NCBI GenBank assembly: GCA_001487125.1
Contig: LN913013.1
Location: forward strand, 558,001 to 622,000
Origin: Gabonibacter massiliensis
GTDB lineage: Bacteria > Bacteroidota > Bacteroidia > Bacteroidales > Marinifilaceae
Direction of reading: 5' to 3'
Length of the DNA: 64,000 nt
Positions within the stretch are counted from its first letter, which is position 1. Each line of letters opens with the position of its first letter. Position numbers and translations under genes: made by a program. Below the pieces are notes generated by a model. That model was not told the DNA's origin. It ran no database searches and worked only from the letters and a program-made list of their open reading frames with translations. This document shows positions 1-8,674 of this stretch, one piece after another.

Positions 1-75
1 GTAGATGGCAGCACAGACTGAAATAATGTATATGGTCAGTTTCGTACTGAACGACTTCTTCTTGTTTACTTTCAT
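1..75 (-). CDS. N-terminus of a membrane protein, cut by the window edge
   Basis: Only 25 codons are inside the window. The ATG at 75 overlaps the TGA stop of the metallophosphoesterase gene (ATGA overlap), so the two are translationally coupled. The visible peptide has a basic start (MKVNKKKSFSTK) followed by a hydrophobic stretch (LTIYIISVCAAIY), which looks like a first membrane helix. A basic segment then 'STKLTIYII' resembles the starts of Bacteroidetes membrane sensors such as histidine kinases or SpoIIE-type phosphatases, but that is a guess from a short string. Confidence 0.6.
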   Translation of the reverse strand, partial: MKVNKKKSFSTKLTIYIISVCAAIY

Positions 76-1259
76 TGTTTGCAATCATTTGTTAATTCTA
101 TTAACGTGATCTCCGGACGTTGCCCTATGCGTCCCGGAAATCCCAAGTAACCTGCACCTCGGGATACATAGAGTTGATGCCGATCGTGTTTGTAAAGACC
201 GTTGTATTCCGGATAGATGTATTGAGAGGGACTCCATCGGAATCGACCTATTTGGATTCCCATTTGCATCGCGTGCGTGTGCCCCGCCAAAGTTAAAGCC
301 ACGGGATGGTAAATTACTTCCTGGCGCCAATGGGAAGGATCGTGAGAAAGGAGAATCACCACGTGGCCTTCTGTTCCTCGCAGCGCTTCGGGGAGTTTTC
401 CATATTGAGGGAAAGGAGGTAGTCCCCAGTTTTCGACTCCCGACAAATAAATCGTGTCCGTTTGAATAATGAGCGGTATATTCGTGTTATTCAACATATG
501 AAAGCCCATATCTCGCATATTCTTAAAGAATTGGACGAGGTTCTCCTTGCGGTCCTCTTCCGTTTTCCAACGCGTATAGTGACCGTAATCGTGATTTCCC
601 GTTATTGCGTATTTTCCATAGCGGGAAGTTAATAATTTTAACGTATCTTGCCAAGGAGTCATTTCGGAAGCGAAATTATTCACCATATCTCCGGTAAAAA
701 CAATTAGATCCGGTTGGAGAGCGTTTACTTTTTGGACGAGTTCAGATATACCGGCATACCCTTTCCGGTAGCTCCCCAGATGAAGATCCGTTAATTGCAC
801 GATGCGAAAATGGTCGAAGGTATCCGGTAACTCTTTTATGCATACCTCCTGTTTGACCACTTTATAATCGTATCTTCCCCACGTTATTCCATAGAAAATA
901 ACGAAGAAAACCAAGACACTCAATCCGAAAGCGAAATAGTGGATTATGCCTGATAACAGTTTCAGTCGTCTGACCATTAAGGCGATACCATTCAATACGA
1001 TATAGATTGTTTTGGGGACATAACATAAGAATAAAACAGCGATCCCTTTTCCAAACCAAAAATAGGCTTCCGGGGATTTTATCCGGGGAATGATAAAATG
1101 ATAACTTAACAACCCGATGATAAATAGCAACGAGTGTATCGCGTATAGAATTTTTCCCGTTTTACTTTTCAGGTAACGTTTTATTTCGAGGTAGAGAAAA
1201 AGATCGTTTAGCCATATATAGCCTAATCCTACTAATAGTATAATCGTTCCGGTTTTCAT
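72..1259 (-). CDS. Membrane-anchored metallophosphoesterase
   Basis: A 395-residue protein with about four membrane helices in the first 125 residues (near 4-24, 39-59, 72-92 and 105-125), then a calcineurin-like phosphoesterase domain. The metal-binding motifs are all there in order: DLH at 158-160, GD at 190-191, GNHD at 221-224, SHD at 315-317 and GHTH at 336-339. Proteins of this build are related to YkuE/YaeI and LpxG-like phosphoesterases that act on lipid-linked or nucleotide pyrophosphates at the membrane; the actual substrate cannot be told from sequence. It starts 10 bases after the CBM9-like gene and overlaps the next gene by four bases, so the three form a transcription unit. Confidence 0.85.
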   Translation of the reverse strand: MKTGTIILLVGLGYIWLNDLFLYLEIKRYLKSKTGKILYAIHSLLFIIGLLSYHFIIPRIKSPEAYFWFGKGIAVLFLCYVPKTIYIVLNGIALMVRRLKLLSGIIHYFAFGLSVLVFFVIFYGITWGRYDYKVVKQEVCIKELPDTFDHFRIVQLTDLHLGSYRKGYAGISELVQKVNALQPDLIVFTGDMVNNFASEMTPWQDTLKLLTSRYGKYAITGNHDYGHYTRWKTEEDRKENLVQFFKNMRDMGFHMLNNTNIPLIIQTDTIYLSGVENWGLPPFPQYGKLPEALRGTEGHVVILLSHDPSHWRQEVIYHPVALTLAGHTHAMQMGIQIGRFRWSPSQYIYPEYNGLYKHDRHQLYVSRGAGYLGFPGRIGQRPEITLIELTNDCKQ

Positions 1260-1269
1260 TTTGTATCAA

Positions 1270-1929
1270 TTAAAAAATCAATGAACCAAAAAATTCCGAT
1301 CGGTGAAAATCAGGTTGTTCGGTATGAATAGGTCGCCAGGATAAAAAATGGGGGAAAGGCAATTTATTGCCGCATTTGTAGATATTGGCTTTTACGATCG
1401 TACCTTCTTGCGGTGTGAAATTCGTCTTGAATAAAGCGGTAAAAGGGATTTCGGCCGTCAGTTCCCAACAAAAAGAGTCTTTTTTACCTCCTCCGCGGGA
1501 AACGGATAGTTGTATCTCCCTACGAACTGAATTTGTAATGACGGAATCCGCCAGAATCCGGTCGTTCCGTCCCGTGCCGCAGCCTATTAACAATGCACCT
1601 ATGGCATTGAACTCGAAATTGTAATAAAAAGGCGAGAAGGGTAGGGGCTGTAAGAAAAATTCGACGCAAGAGTCTTCCCAAATGTTTCCGTTATCGCTTA
1701 CTTCTTGGGCTCTGAAGGCGGTTTCCTCCACCTGAAATTTCAGGAATAGAGCTTGTTCGTTGTAAGCTATTTTGCATCGTACGCGAGGAATACTCTGGCA
1801 TGAATTTTTCCAGTTTACCTGATCGACAGGAAGAAAAATACATTTTTCATCCATTAAACTACCTATTCGATCAAGCGAATAAGTAGTTTCAGACAGGTGT
1901 GGAATTTTTTCGAGGTGTATCGGATCCAT
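1270..1929 (-). CDS. Stand-alone carbohydrate-binding family 9-like protein, no signal peptide
   Basis: 219 residues when started at the ATG at 1929. The frame stays open to a GTG at 1980, but that codon is the last arm of a stem-loop (1956-1980), so the ATG is preferred. The central motif WEDSCVEFFL with preceding 'YNEQALFLKFQVEE' is characteristic of the CBM9/DOMON-like beta-sandwich that binds sugars or haem. There is no signal peptide or membrane helix, so the protein should be cytoplasmic, which is odd for a glycan-binding domain. No catalytic domain is attached. It sits 10 bases upstream of the metallophosphoesterase gene. Function unknown. Confidence 0.7.
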   Translation of the reverse strand: MDPIHLEKIPHLSETTYSLDRIGSLMDEKCIFLPVDQVNWKNSCQSIPRVRCKIAYNEQALFLKFQVEETAFRAQEVSDNGNIWEDSCVEFFLQPLPFSPFYYNFEFNAIGALLIGCGTGRNDRILADSVITNSVRREIQLSVSRGGGKKDSFCWELTAEIPFTALFKTNFTPQEGTIVKANIYKCGNKLPFPHFLSWRPIHTEQPDFHRSEFFGSLIF

Positions 1930-1955
1930 CGCCTTTGGTAGTGTCGTAAAATATA

Positions 1956-1980
1956 GTGGGAGAGGATTTGGTTCTCCCAC
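1956..1980 (-). terminator. Stem-loop after fhs, probable terminator
   Basis: Perfect 8-bp arms at 1956-1963 and 1973-1980 with a 9-base loop, 18 bases past the fhs stop codon. On the minus strand it is followed by TATATTTT. It separates fhs from the CBM9-like gene. Confidence 0.5.
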
Positions 1981-1998
1981 TTTCGTTTTATTATTTTA

Positions 1999-3669
1999 TT
2001 AGAACAGACCGGTAATCTTCCCGTTGTTGTCGATATCGATTTTTTCAGCAGCAGGGATATCGGGCAGACCGGGCATTCTCATGATACTTCCTGTAATCGG
2101 AATGATAAATCCGGCTCCGGAGGCGATTTCGATTTGTCGCACGGTGACCACGAAATCTTTCGGACGACCTAATAATTTCGGATTATCGGATAATGATTTT
2201 TGAGTTTTCGCGATACAAACCGGCAGTTTGTCTAATCCCAAATCCATTACCTTTTTCAAGTCGTTTTTAGCCTCGCTCGTGTAATCGATAGCAGCAGCCC
2301 CGTAAAGTTCTTTCGCTACCGTTTCGATTTTCTTTTCGACGCTCCATTCCCATTCGTAAAGGGGTTTTAAGGTACAGCTGCATTGTTCGGCCACTTTAGC
2401 AACAAGTTTAGCCAGGTTTTCAGCTCCTGCTCCTCCTTTTGCCCAAACTTCCGCCACCTCCATGGGAACTTCCAGTTCATTACATTTCTGGGCCAAATAA
2501 GCGATCTCTTCCTCCGTATCGGATTCGAATTTATTGATTGCCACGACCGGACAAATGTTGAACTTTTTCATGTTTTCAACCTGTTTCTCGAGATTACCTA
2601 TCCCTTTCTTCAATGCTTCCACGTTAGGTTCTTTCAACTGGTCTATTTTAACGCCTCCGTGGTACTTCAATGCTCTTACGGTAGCGACCAAGACCACGGC
2701 GCTCGGTTCCAGACCGGCTTTAACGCATTTGATGTCAAAGAATTTTTCCGCACCTAAATCAAACCCGAATCCGGCTTCCGTTACCACGAAATCGGAAAGT
2801 GTCAGTCCCATGCGTGTTGCGATGATCGAGTTGGTACCCTGCGCTATGTTGGCAAAAGGTCCTCCGTGAATAATGGCGGGATTGCCTTCCATCGTTTGGA
2901 CGAGGTTGGGTTTTATCGCGTCTTTCAATAAGGCTGCCATTGCTCCGTTAGCCTGAAGATCGCGGGCGTATATGGGCTTTTTGTCAAACGTATATCCGAT
3001 GAATATATTACCTAACCGATTCTTCAAATCTTCAAAGTCATCCGAGAGGCATAGTATAGCCATTACCTCGGATGCGGCCGTGATGTCGAAACCGGTCTCC
3101 CGCGGAATACCGGCAGTCGTTCCGCCTAACCCCACGATGATGTGACGCAGGGAACGATCGTTCATGTCCATCACTCTTTTCCAAGTAACCGTTCGCGGAT
3201 CGATGTTTAAGGAGTGTGTCTTACTCTGTATGTTGTTGTCAATCAATGCTGCCAATAGGTTGTGCGCTTTCTCGATGGCAGCAAAATCACCTGTGAAATG
3301 CAGATTGATATCTTCCATCGGTACTACTTGCGAGTACCCTCCTCCCGTGGCACCGCCTTTGATACCGAATACCGGTCCCAAAGAGGGTTCGCGTAAAACG
3401 ACGGTCGTTTTTTTACCGATGCGGTTCAATCCTTCGGTTAGCCCGATGGATATGGTCGTCTTTCCTTCTCCCGCCGGGGTAGGGGAAATTGCCGATACCA
3501 AAACTAATTTCTTATCCTTTATTTTATCAAAGTCTATAAGACTTAACGGTAATTTCGCCTTGTATTTGCCGTACGGTTCGAGTAAATCTCTTTCGATACC
3601 TAATTTATCTGCAATTTCGTAAATAGGTTTTAGAGCTACCGAATTAGCAATTTCGATATCTGTTTTCAT
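1999..3669 (-). CDS. fhs: Formate-tetrahydrofolate ligase
   Basis: Makes 10-formyl-tetrahydrofolate from formate, THF and ATP. The 556-residue length fits the single-domain bacterial enzyme. The P-loop TPAGEGKTT is at 64-72, and the GG-rich stretch 'GGATGGGYSQVVPMED' near 105-120 belongs to the family's active site. It feeds formyl groups to purine synthesis, which fits purH (AICAR transformylase) at 34638-36176 in the same window, and it may exchange one-carbon units with ftcD. The ATG at 3669 follows the coiled-coil gene by 21 bases, so the two share a transcript. A stem-loop follows its stop. Confidence 0.97.
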   Translation of the reverse strand: MKTDIEIANSVALKPIYEIADKLGIERDLLEPYGKYKAKLPLSLIDFDKIKDKKLVLVSAISPTPAGEGKTTISIGLTEGLNRIGKKTTVVLREPSLGPVFGIKGGATGGGYSQVVPMEDINLHFTGDFAAIEKAHNLLAALIDNNIQSKTHSLNIDPRTVTWKRVMDMNDRSLRHIIVGLGGTTAGIPRETGFDITAASEVMAILCLSDDFEDLKNRLGNIFIGYTFDKKPIYARDLQANGAMAALLKDAIKPNLVQTMEGNPAIIHGGPFANIAQGTNSIIATRMGLTLSDFVVTEAGFGFDLGAEKFFDIKCVKAGLEPSAVVLVATVRALKYHGGVKIDQLKEPNVEALKKGIGNLEKQVENMKKFNICPVVAINKFESDTEEEIAYLAQKCNELEVPMEVAEVWAKGGAGAENLAKLVAKVAEQCSCTLKPLYEWEWSVEKKIETVAKELYGAAAIDYTSEAKNDLKKVMDLGLDKLPVCIAKTQKSLSDNPKLLGRPKDFVVTVRQIEIASGAGFIIPITGSIMRMPGLPDIPAAEKIDIDNNGKITGLF

Positions 3670-3690
3670 GTGTTATATAATTTAATATTC

Positions 3691-4578
3691 CTATTTCAGT
3701 ATGAATTCAGTAGATCCGATCTGTTGATTATCACTAAAAAGATCTGCAATGTATTTTCCTTTTACCAAACTTCCGTCGTTCGGCCAGTAGATGGAAATTT
3801 CCAAACGTTCGCCCTCGTATTCTATTTCCCGTTTGGCCGAGTAGGTGAGGCTTGTATTCTGATACTTGAAGAATGACTTTTCTGAGGCCGCGATTACTTT
3901 TCCGTCAGGACGCGTCAGTCGCAAATAGATAAGTCTCGGTCCTCTTTTAGCCGTGATGTTTTTCGCGATGACAAAATCGGTCTTCAATTGAGAGCATTTC
4001 TTTACCGATGTCTCTTTGCCTCTCTTGTTAATGGGATAAATGTTTATATTTTCTGCGGAGAGGGTACTTGCTTTCTCCAGAGTTTCGGCCATTAATTCTG
4101 TTTTTTTCTCTAATTTCTGGCTCTTCTCCCTTACCCAGTTCATCTGTTTTTTTACCTCCGTATTTTCTGCCAGTAATTTCTTGTTCAATTGATTTAAGGA
4201 GTCAATTTGAACCACGTAACTTCTGAGGACACCCTTCAACGTGTTTATTTCCCGTTTGTACCGATTGATTTCAGCGTATGAATTATTCTTAAACTCCTTC
4301 ATCCTTTCCAGTAGATGGGTGATCTTTTCCTGTTCATGGGTCAGTTTGGCGTTTAATGTATCGTTATCCGTTTTTAAATTATCGTAATTATGACTTAAAT
4401 CCGTCAATTCTTGTTCCAACGCTTCTTTCTCCGACGTGATTGCAAGCATATTCGCTTTATTTTCACTTCTTTCTATCAAAAAAAATATAAAAAGTACAAT
4501 AAGTACAAGGGATAAAGCTCCAATGATAACCAATAAGGTTTTGTCTTTCTTATCCTTGATTAATTTCTTCTCTTCCAT
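3691..4578 (-). CDS. Single-pass membrane protein with long coiled coil
   Basis: 295 residues. A charged cytoplasmic start (EEKKLIKDKKDK) is followed by one membrane helix near 14-36, a long heptad-rich coiled coil from about 40 to 175, and a C-terminal domain of about 95 residues rich in beta-strand-like sequence. I do not recognise a named family for the C-terminal domain. Its transcript continues into fhs 21 bases later, and a -7 box lies at 4630-4637. The topology suggests an inner-membrane protein with a periplasmic stalk and head. The link with fhs may be only co-transcription. Confidence 0.75.
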   Translation of the reverse strand: MEEKKLIKDKKDKTLLVIIGALSLVLIVLFIFFLIERSENKANMLAITSEKEALEQELTDLSHNYDNLKTDNDTLNAKLTHEQEKITHLLERMKEFKNNSYAEINRYKREINTLKGVLRSYVVQIDSLNQLNKKLLAENTEVKKQMNWVREKSQKLEKKTELMAETLEKASTLSAENINIYPINKRGKETSVKKCSQLKTDFVIAKNITAKRGPRLIYLRLTRPDGKVIAASEKSFFKYQNTSLTYSAKREIEYEGERLEISIYWPNDGSLVKGKYIADLFSDNQQIGSTEFILK

Positions 4579-4629
4579 AGTTTTTTTACGTTTGGTTTCC
4601 TCCGTTTTCTGTTTTTTTTATTCTGCAAG

Positions 4630-4637
4630 CAAAGATA
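4630..4637 (-). promoter_or_regulatory. -7 box upstream of the coiled-coil/fhs unit
   Basis: TATCTTTG on the minus strand matches the Bacteroides -7 consensus TAnnTTTG, about 52 bases before the ATG at 4578. No TTG is seen at the usual -33 distance. Confidence 0.45.
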
Positions 4638-4691
4638 AAGATAATAAACCAAACCTTGGTAATGGTTGAGCTTTTTTTAAAAATTTAGCAG

Positions 4692-4722
4692 TTGATTTTT
4701 TGTAAAGAAAATTGTAATTTCG
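4692..4722 (+). promoter_or_regulatory. Promoter of the DUF2851 gene
   Basis: TTG at 4692-4694 and TAATTTCG at 4715-4722 (one change from TAnnTTTG) are separated by 20 bases, the normal Bacteroides spacing. The ATG at 4747 follows 24 bases later. Confidence 0.5.
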
Positions 4723-4746
4723 TAGAAACCATCTCAATGTTAGAAT

Positions 4747-6036
4747 ATGAATGAGGAATTCTTACAATACGTATGGGCAAATTCTCTTTTTCGGGAATCC
4801 GTCTGTTTTTCTACCGGGAAAAAACAGATTCGCATTCTGCACGTCGGAACACAGAATCTCGATTCGGGACCTGATTTTTTTTGTGCCAGAATTGAAGTCG
4901 ACGGTATTGTTTTGGTGGGAAACGTGGAGATACATCAAAGAGGAAGCGATTGGTATCATCACCGTCATCATGAAGATCCGGCTTATGACAATGTGATCCT
5001 TTCTATCGTAGAGGTTGCCGATAAAGACATATATAGCAGTAAAGGAATTAAAATAGAATCCGTTGTTTTAGGATTTGATAAAGGGTTATGGGATGAATAT
5101 GTTTATATGCGGGGCATACCGGTAATACCTCGCTGTCACCGGCATTTAAAGCACGTAGGTAGATACGGGAAAGAGATTATTCTTTCTGGATACGCCGTGG
5201 AGCGTTTGGAAAGGAAGTGTCATGAGATAAAAGAGATGTTGACCCGGAATCGGAACGATTGGGAAGAGTGTTTTTATCGTCTGTTGTTGAAATATTGGTC
5301 AGGAAACGTGAATGCCGATGCTTTTTCTTTGTTGGCCGAATATCTTCCTTACAAGAAAATTTTGCGTTGCGGAGAGTCGCTGTTCAAGATTGAAGCTCTA
5401 TTGTTCGGATCTTCCGGTTTTCTGGAGAAGGAGTTCGAATCGGACGAATACAGGAGTTCCTTACAACGGGAATACGAGTATCAGTCGGCGAAGTTTGAAT
5501 TGGCACGGATGGAGATTTTTCAATGGAGGTTTATGCGTGTTCGTCCTATCAATTTTCCGTCGGTTCGTTTGGCTTTGCTTGCCGGAATGATGTATCGTTT
5601 TCAGTCTTTGTTTTCCGCTTTTTTGGAAATTCACTCGCTTCCGAAAGCCAAAGAACTATTTGACGCGAAGACTTCTGTTTATTGGAATACGCATTATCGT
5701 TTCAACGTTGTTTCTCCTTACAGGGTGAAAAAGATAGGAGAGGCCATGAAAGACGTTATTCTAATTAATGCGGTTATTCCTTTACTGTTCGTGTACGGTA
5801 AGGAAAGGGGAGAAGAGCATTATTGCGAAAAAGCGTTGAGGTGGTTGGATGGACTGAAGGCGGAAAAGAATCGTATAACCCGTCAATGGCAACGATACGG
5901 TCTGACGATTCAAACGGCCTTGCAAAGTCAAGCTCTTTTACAAATTAGGAGGGAGTATTGCGAAAAACATCGTTGTCTTCAATGCAAAATAGCCCGCGAA
6001 GTGTTCAGGGGATTAAAAGAGACGGAATCAGTTTAA
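4747..6036 (+). CDS. DUF2851 family protein
   Basis: 429 residues, full length for the family. The diagnostic N-terminal part is present: a QYVWAN-type start, 'NLDSGPDFFCA', then 'GNVEIHQRGSDWYHH' with clustered His residues near 58-76. A Cys pair (CLQCK) lies near the C-terminus. The family is Bacteroidetes-specific and cytoplasmic; no function is established. The conserved acidic and His residues in the N-terminal third resemble a nuclease-like metal site, but that is inference. Its 3' end overlaps the convergent 120-residue gene by 9 bases. Confidence 0.88.
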   Translation: MNEEFLQYVWANSLFRESVCFSTGKKQIRILHVGTQNLDSGPDFFCARIEVDGIVLVGNVEIHQRGSDWYHHRHHEDPAYDNVILSIVEVADKDIYSSKGIKIESVVLGFDKGLWDEYVYMRGIPVIPRCHRHLKHVGRYGKEIILSGYAVERLERKCHEIKEMLTRNRNDWEECFYRLLLKYWSGNVNADAFSLLAEYLPYKKILRCGESLFKIEALLFGSSGFLEKEFESDEYRSSLQREYEYQSAKFELARMEIFQWRFMRVRPINFPSVRLALLAGMMYRFQSLFSAFLEIHSLPKAKELFDAKTSVYWNTHYRFNVVSPYRVKKIGEAMKDVILINAVIPLLFVYGKERGEEHYCEKALRWLDGLKAEKNRITRQWQRYGLTIQTALQSQALLQIRREYCEKHRCLQCKIAREVFRGLKETESV

Positions 6037-6390
6037 TTCCTGTTTTAAAACATCCGGGATCTCGATCTCTCTTTTTTCCAAACTGATCAGCCAATCGTTT
6101 ATCTCTTCAGGACGTAAGGTGTATAAAACTTCCCGAAAGAGGTCGATCTCTTCGTCTTTATAAGTATCAGACGGGATACCTCGGAATCGGTCCAACTCTT
6201 CATCGTCAAAATAATCGATTTTTTCGGTTATTTTTTTTAGTCCTTTCTCACATATAGCATGCGCTCCGCAGCATTCTACCGGAGGAGTGATCGGTTCTTT
6301 TTCCCGGACCTCGTTTTTTGTTTTTTGGAAGAATGTAAATAGGGCAACTATGATTAGCAGCCCTATTACACTCAGAATTATATAGATCAT
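6028..6390 (-). CDS. Small membrane-anchored acidic protein, unknown function
   Basis: 120 residues: an N-terminal membrane helix (about 2-22), a short segment with adjacent cysteines (ECCGAHAIC), and an acidic helical C-terminal domain (DYFDDEELDRFRG, then a second DEEIDLFREV). The repeated acidic/hydrophobic pattern suggests a small all-helical interaction domain. It starts 4 bases after the coiled-coil lipoprotein gene, so the pair is translationally coupled. I do not recognise a named function. The gene overlaps the end of the convergent DUF2851 gene with no room for a terminator. Confidence 0.75.
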   Translation of the reverse strand: MIYIILSVIGLLIIVALFTFFQKTKNEVREKEPITPPVECCGAHAICEKGLKKITEKIDYFDDEELDRFRGIPSDTYKDEEIDLFREVLYTLRPEEINDWLISLEKREIEIPDVLKQELN

Positions 6391-6394
6391 TTTT

Positions 6395-7045
6395 TTATTT
6401 CCCCAATTCTTTTTTCAACAACTTAACCTGATTGCTCAGTTTCTCTACCTCTTGGTTTTTTTGGGATAAAAGTTTTTTGTTTGCAGCCAATTGATTTTTT
6501 ATACTTTTTACTTCCTTTTCCAACCGGGTTATTTCGCTATCTTTAAATTGAATGTTGGATTTAATCGTTTCGATCTCACTTTTTAATTTTCGGTTATCCC
6601 ACTCCGAATTTGTTTTTAGATCGGCTAACTCTTTTTTTAATTGATCCCGTTCGCTCTTTACCGTTTTTATTTGGTTTTCCAAGGTTTCCAGTTGAACATT
6701 GCTGTTTTGTTCTTTGTATTTTACTTGATCCGAAACGTCTTTTAGTTCTGATTTCAATGCCGACTCTTTCGTTTCCAATACGCGAAGTTTAGCATATAAG
6801 GCGTCAATCTGTTTATCTTTTGCAGCGATATTGGCCGTTAACTGATATCGGATGGCATTGAAATCATTTTTCATTTTCACTATTTCGGCTTCCATTCTCT
6901 TTTTATCGTTTTGCAGATTTACGACCTCTCGATCGCTACTTCTTTTAGCTCTTGCCAACTCTTCGAATTTCTTTTTCGAGACGCAGGAAGAAAGAGACAC
7001 GGTTATCATTAAAATGCCTGAAATGTAAAATAACGCTCTTCTCAT
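6395..7045 (-). CDS. Coiled-coil lipoprotein
   Basis: 216 residues. A signal peptide ends at a lipobox, LSSC near residue 21, and almost the whole mature protein (about 28-213) is heptad-rich coiled coil with K/E/N/Q-rich turns. It should be a periplasmic lipid-anchored rod. Such proteins act as spacers or scaffolds in the envelope; no specific partner is evident. It is the first gene of a two-gene unit with the 120-residue membrane protein, behind a well-formed promoter at 7173-7203 and a leader of about 120 bases. Confidence 0.75.
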   Translation of the reverse strand: MRRALFYISGILMITVSLSSCVSKKKFEELARAKRSSDREVVNLQNDKKRMEAEIVKMKNDFNAIRYQLTANIAAKDKQIDALYAKLRVLETKESALKSELKDVSDQVKYKEQNSNVQLETLENQIKTVKSERDQLKKELADLKTNSEWDNRKLKSEIETIKSNIQFKDSEITRLEKEVKSIKNQLAANKKLLSQKNQEVEKLSNQVKLLKKELGK

Positions 7046-7172
7046 ATCGAAATGTTTAAGGGTTACAAATTATAATTTCTGTATTTTGAACGATTGATTC
7101 CTGATGGTTAACCATTAGGCTAAACCGAATTAGCCGTTGGTGAATCTTTCGCTCCGATTTTCATCATGGAGA
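7046..7172 (-). other. Structured leader of the lipoprotein gene
   Basis: Between the promoter and the ATG lie a perfect 12-bp palindrome at 7104-7115 (atggttaaccat) and a stem-loop with 6-bp arms at 7118-7123 and 7130-7135. They are adjacent, so in the mRNA they give two neighbouring hairpins. No ORF is seen in the 327-bp gap 7046-7372. Confidence 0.4.
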
Positions 7173-7203
7173 CAAAAGTAACGAAAATATTTGTGTATAA
7201 CAA
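7173..7203 (-). promoter_or_regulatory. Promoter of the coiled-coil lipoprotein unit
   Basis: On the minus strand TACTTTTG (7173-7180) is preceded by TTG (7201-7203) with a 20-base spacer, an exact fit to the Bacteroides promoter architecture. Confidence 0.6.
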
Positions 7204-7326
7204 AAAAAGCGGCAGATGTTCATTCGGTTGAAAATAATCTTTTTCTGGTGAAGATTGTTTCCGTCATTTTCGGGGATAAAAGCTATTTTTATTTGTTGAT
7301 ATGTCTGAAATAAGATTTATATCATG

Positions 7327-7334
7327 TATATTTG
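7327..7334 (+). promoter_or_regulatory. -7 box of the CarboxypepD_reg-like gene
   Basis: TATATTTG matches TAnnTTTG, 38 bases before the ATG at 7373. Confidence 0.45.
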
Positions 7335-7372
7335 CAAGGATGATTTATTGTTGAACATGTAGATTATTAGGT

Positions 7373-8560
7373 ATGAATAAAAGGATATTCTTGTTGCTGG
7401 TGTTATTTTTCGGTGTGTTTTCTTTCGTTCAGGCGCAAGATGATGATGGAAAAATCAGAATAAAAGGAGTCGTTTTGGATGAGAAAACACGGGAACCGAT
7501 CGCTTTTGCCAACTTGGGGGTATTGGGAACGGTGTTGGGGGTCGCCTCCGATATAGACGGACAATTTGAATTGATAATTCCGGAGAGATGTATTTCGCAC
7601 GTACTGAAGGTTTCGGCCATCGGATACGGAAGTAAAGAGTGTAAAGTATATGATGTAAAGGATAAAGGAAAGGTTGAAATCCTTTTGCAACCTACGACTT
7701 ACGGTATTAAAACAGTTGATGTGACAGCAGAATCCTTGGTGTTTAAAAAATTATTAGAGAGGGCTGTCGCCAATATCGGATTGAATTATATTCCGCGGGC
7801 CTATAATTACGAAGGATATTTCGAGTACGGAATCCGGGTAAACGACGGGGAGCGAAAATCAAAAGAGGCAATAGTAAAAATATACGATAAGAATGGATAC
7901 GAGCGGAGTAATGTCGAAGAGAATTTTCTCGCGTTGAACTATAAATTTACTCAGGTTCGCCGGAGTGAGGAAGCCGTATCCGTGGCTGACGGAATGATCT
8001 ATTTTGATGATATCATCTCTGCCGATATCGTTCGTAATACCCGGAACATATTGGATATTGAGAATTTGCGTGATTATACGTTAAAAAACAAAGGCATTAT
8101 TTTATATGACGGAGATTCGGTTCAGGTGATCGGGTACGAATGTAAAAAACCTACTCTATCGAATGCCGGAGATGCTTCTGTAACGCAATACAGCGGGGAG
8201 ATCTATATCCATATGAAAAATGCCGCCGTCCTCAAGAATGTGATGCACATTCGTTCTTCCGGATTCAATAGGATGGGACGCAATTTATTGCCGATCGAAG
8301 GAGACTCGAAATCCGATGTGGTAACGACTATCACCACGAATTATAAGAAAATCAGTTCCTATTACTTCCTTAGCGGTGTCAGTATGGTGTATTCCTATAA
8401 TGAAGGCAAGGATGTAGTAAAAGGAGAATTACAATACCAGACGACCCGCGTCGGTATAAGTAATGTGGAGGCGATCGAAGGGCGTACGTATTACGAGGAT
8501 ATGAAAACAGATCCCGATTTTTGGAATCGTTATACTATTTACTTGGAAGAAGAGGAATAA
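7373..8560 (+). CDS. Exported CarboxypepD_reg-like protein
   Basis: 395 residues. A signal peptide (about 1-21, ending FVQAQ) is followed by a carboxypeptidase-regulatory-like beta-sandwich, about residues 28-110, with the typical 'IKGVVLDEKTREPIAFANLGV' type start and 'ATDIDGQFEL'-like turn. The remaining 280 residues form a domain rich in Tyr and Asn with beta-strand pattern (for example 'YNYEGYFEYGIRV'); in Bacteroidetes such regions follow the CarboxypepD_reg domain in many envelope proteins, but I cannot name this one. No TonB plug or barrel follows, so it is not a receptor. Monocistronic, with its own -7 box. Confidence 0.8.
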   Translation: MNKRIFLLLVLFFGVFSFVQAQDDDGKIRIKGVVLDEKTREPIAFANLGVLGTVLGVASDIDGQFELIIPERCISHVLKVSAIGYGSKECKVYDVKDKGKVEILLQPTTYGIKTVDVTAESLVFKKLLERAVANIGLNYIPRAYNYEGYFEYGIRVNDGERKSKEAIVKIYDKNGYERSNVEENFLALNYKFTQVRRSEEAVSVADGMIYFDDIISADIVRNTRNILDIENLRDYTLKNKGIILYDGDSVQVIGYECKKPTLSNAGDASVTQYSGEIYIHMKNAAVLKNVMHIRSSGFNRMGRNLLPIEGDSKSDVVTTITTNYKKISSYYFLSGVSMVYSYNEGKDVVKGELQYQTTRVGISNVEAIEGRTYYEDMKTDPDFWNRYTIYLEEEE

Positions 8561-8674
8561 TAACAGGTAGGATATAGTTCGGGAATATATCCTCCTTCGT
8601 TAAGCCGGCGGCGATCGTTTTGGGTCGTTACCTCTTTTGATCCGGAAAAAGCGGCGTCTTGTTTTTTTATTCCC

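Noticed and set aside
1930-1980. Longer CBM9-like ORF starting at GTG 1980
   Set aside because: The GTG is part of a perfect stem-loop that looks like the fhs terminator; the ATG at 1929 is a better start.
2383-3622. Several plus-strand ORFs inside fhs
   Set aside because: They are antisense shadows of a full-length conserved enzyme and match no family.
8570-8592. Hairpin after the CarboxypepD_reg-like gene
   Set aside because: Seven A/T-rich pairs with no T-run; too weak to call a terminator.
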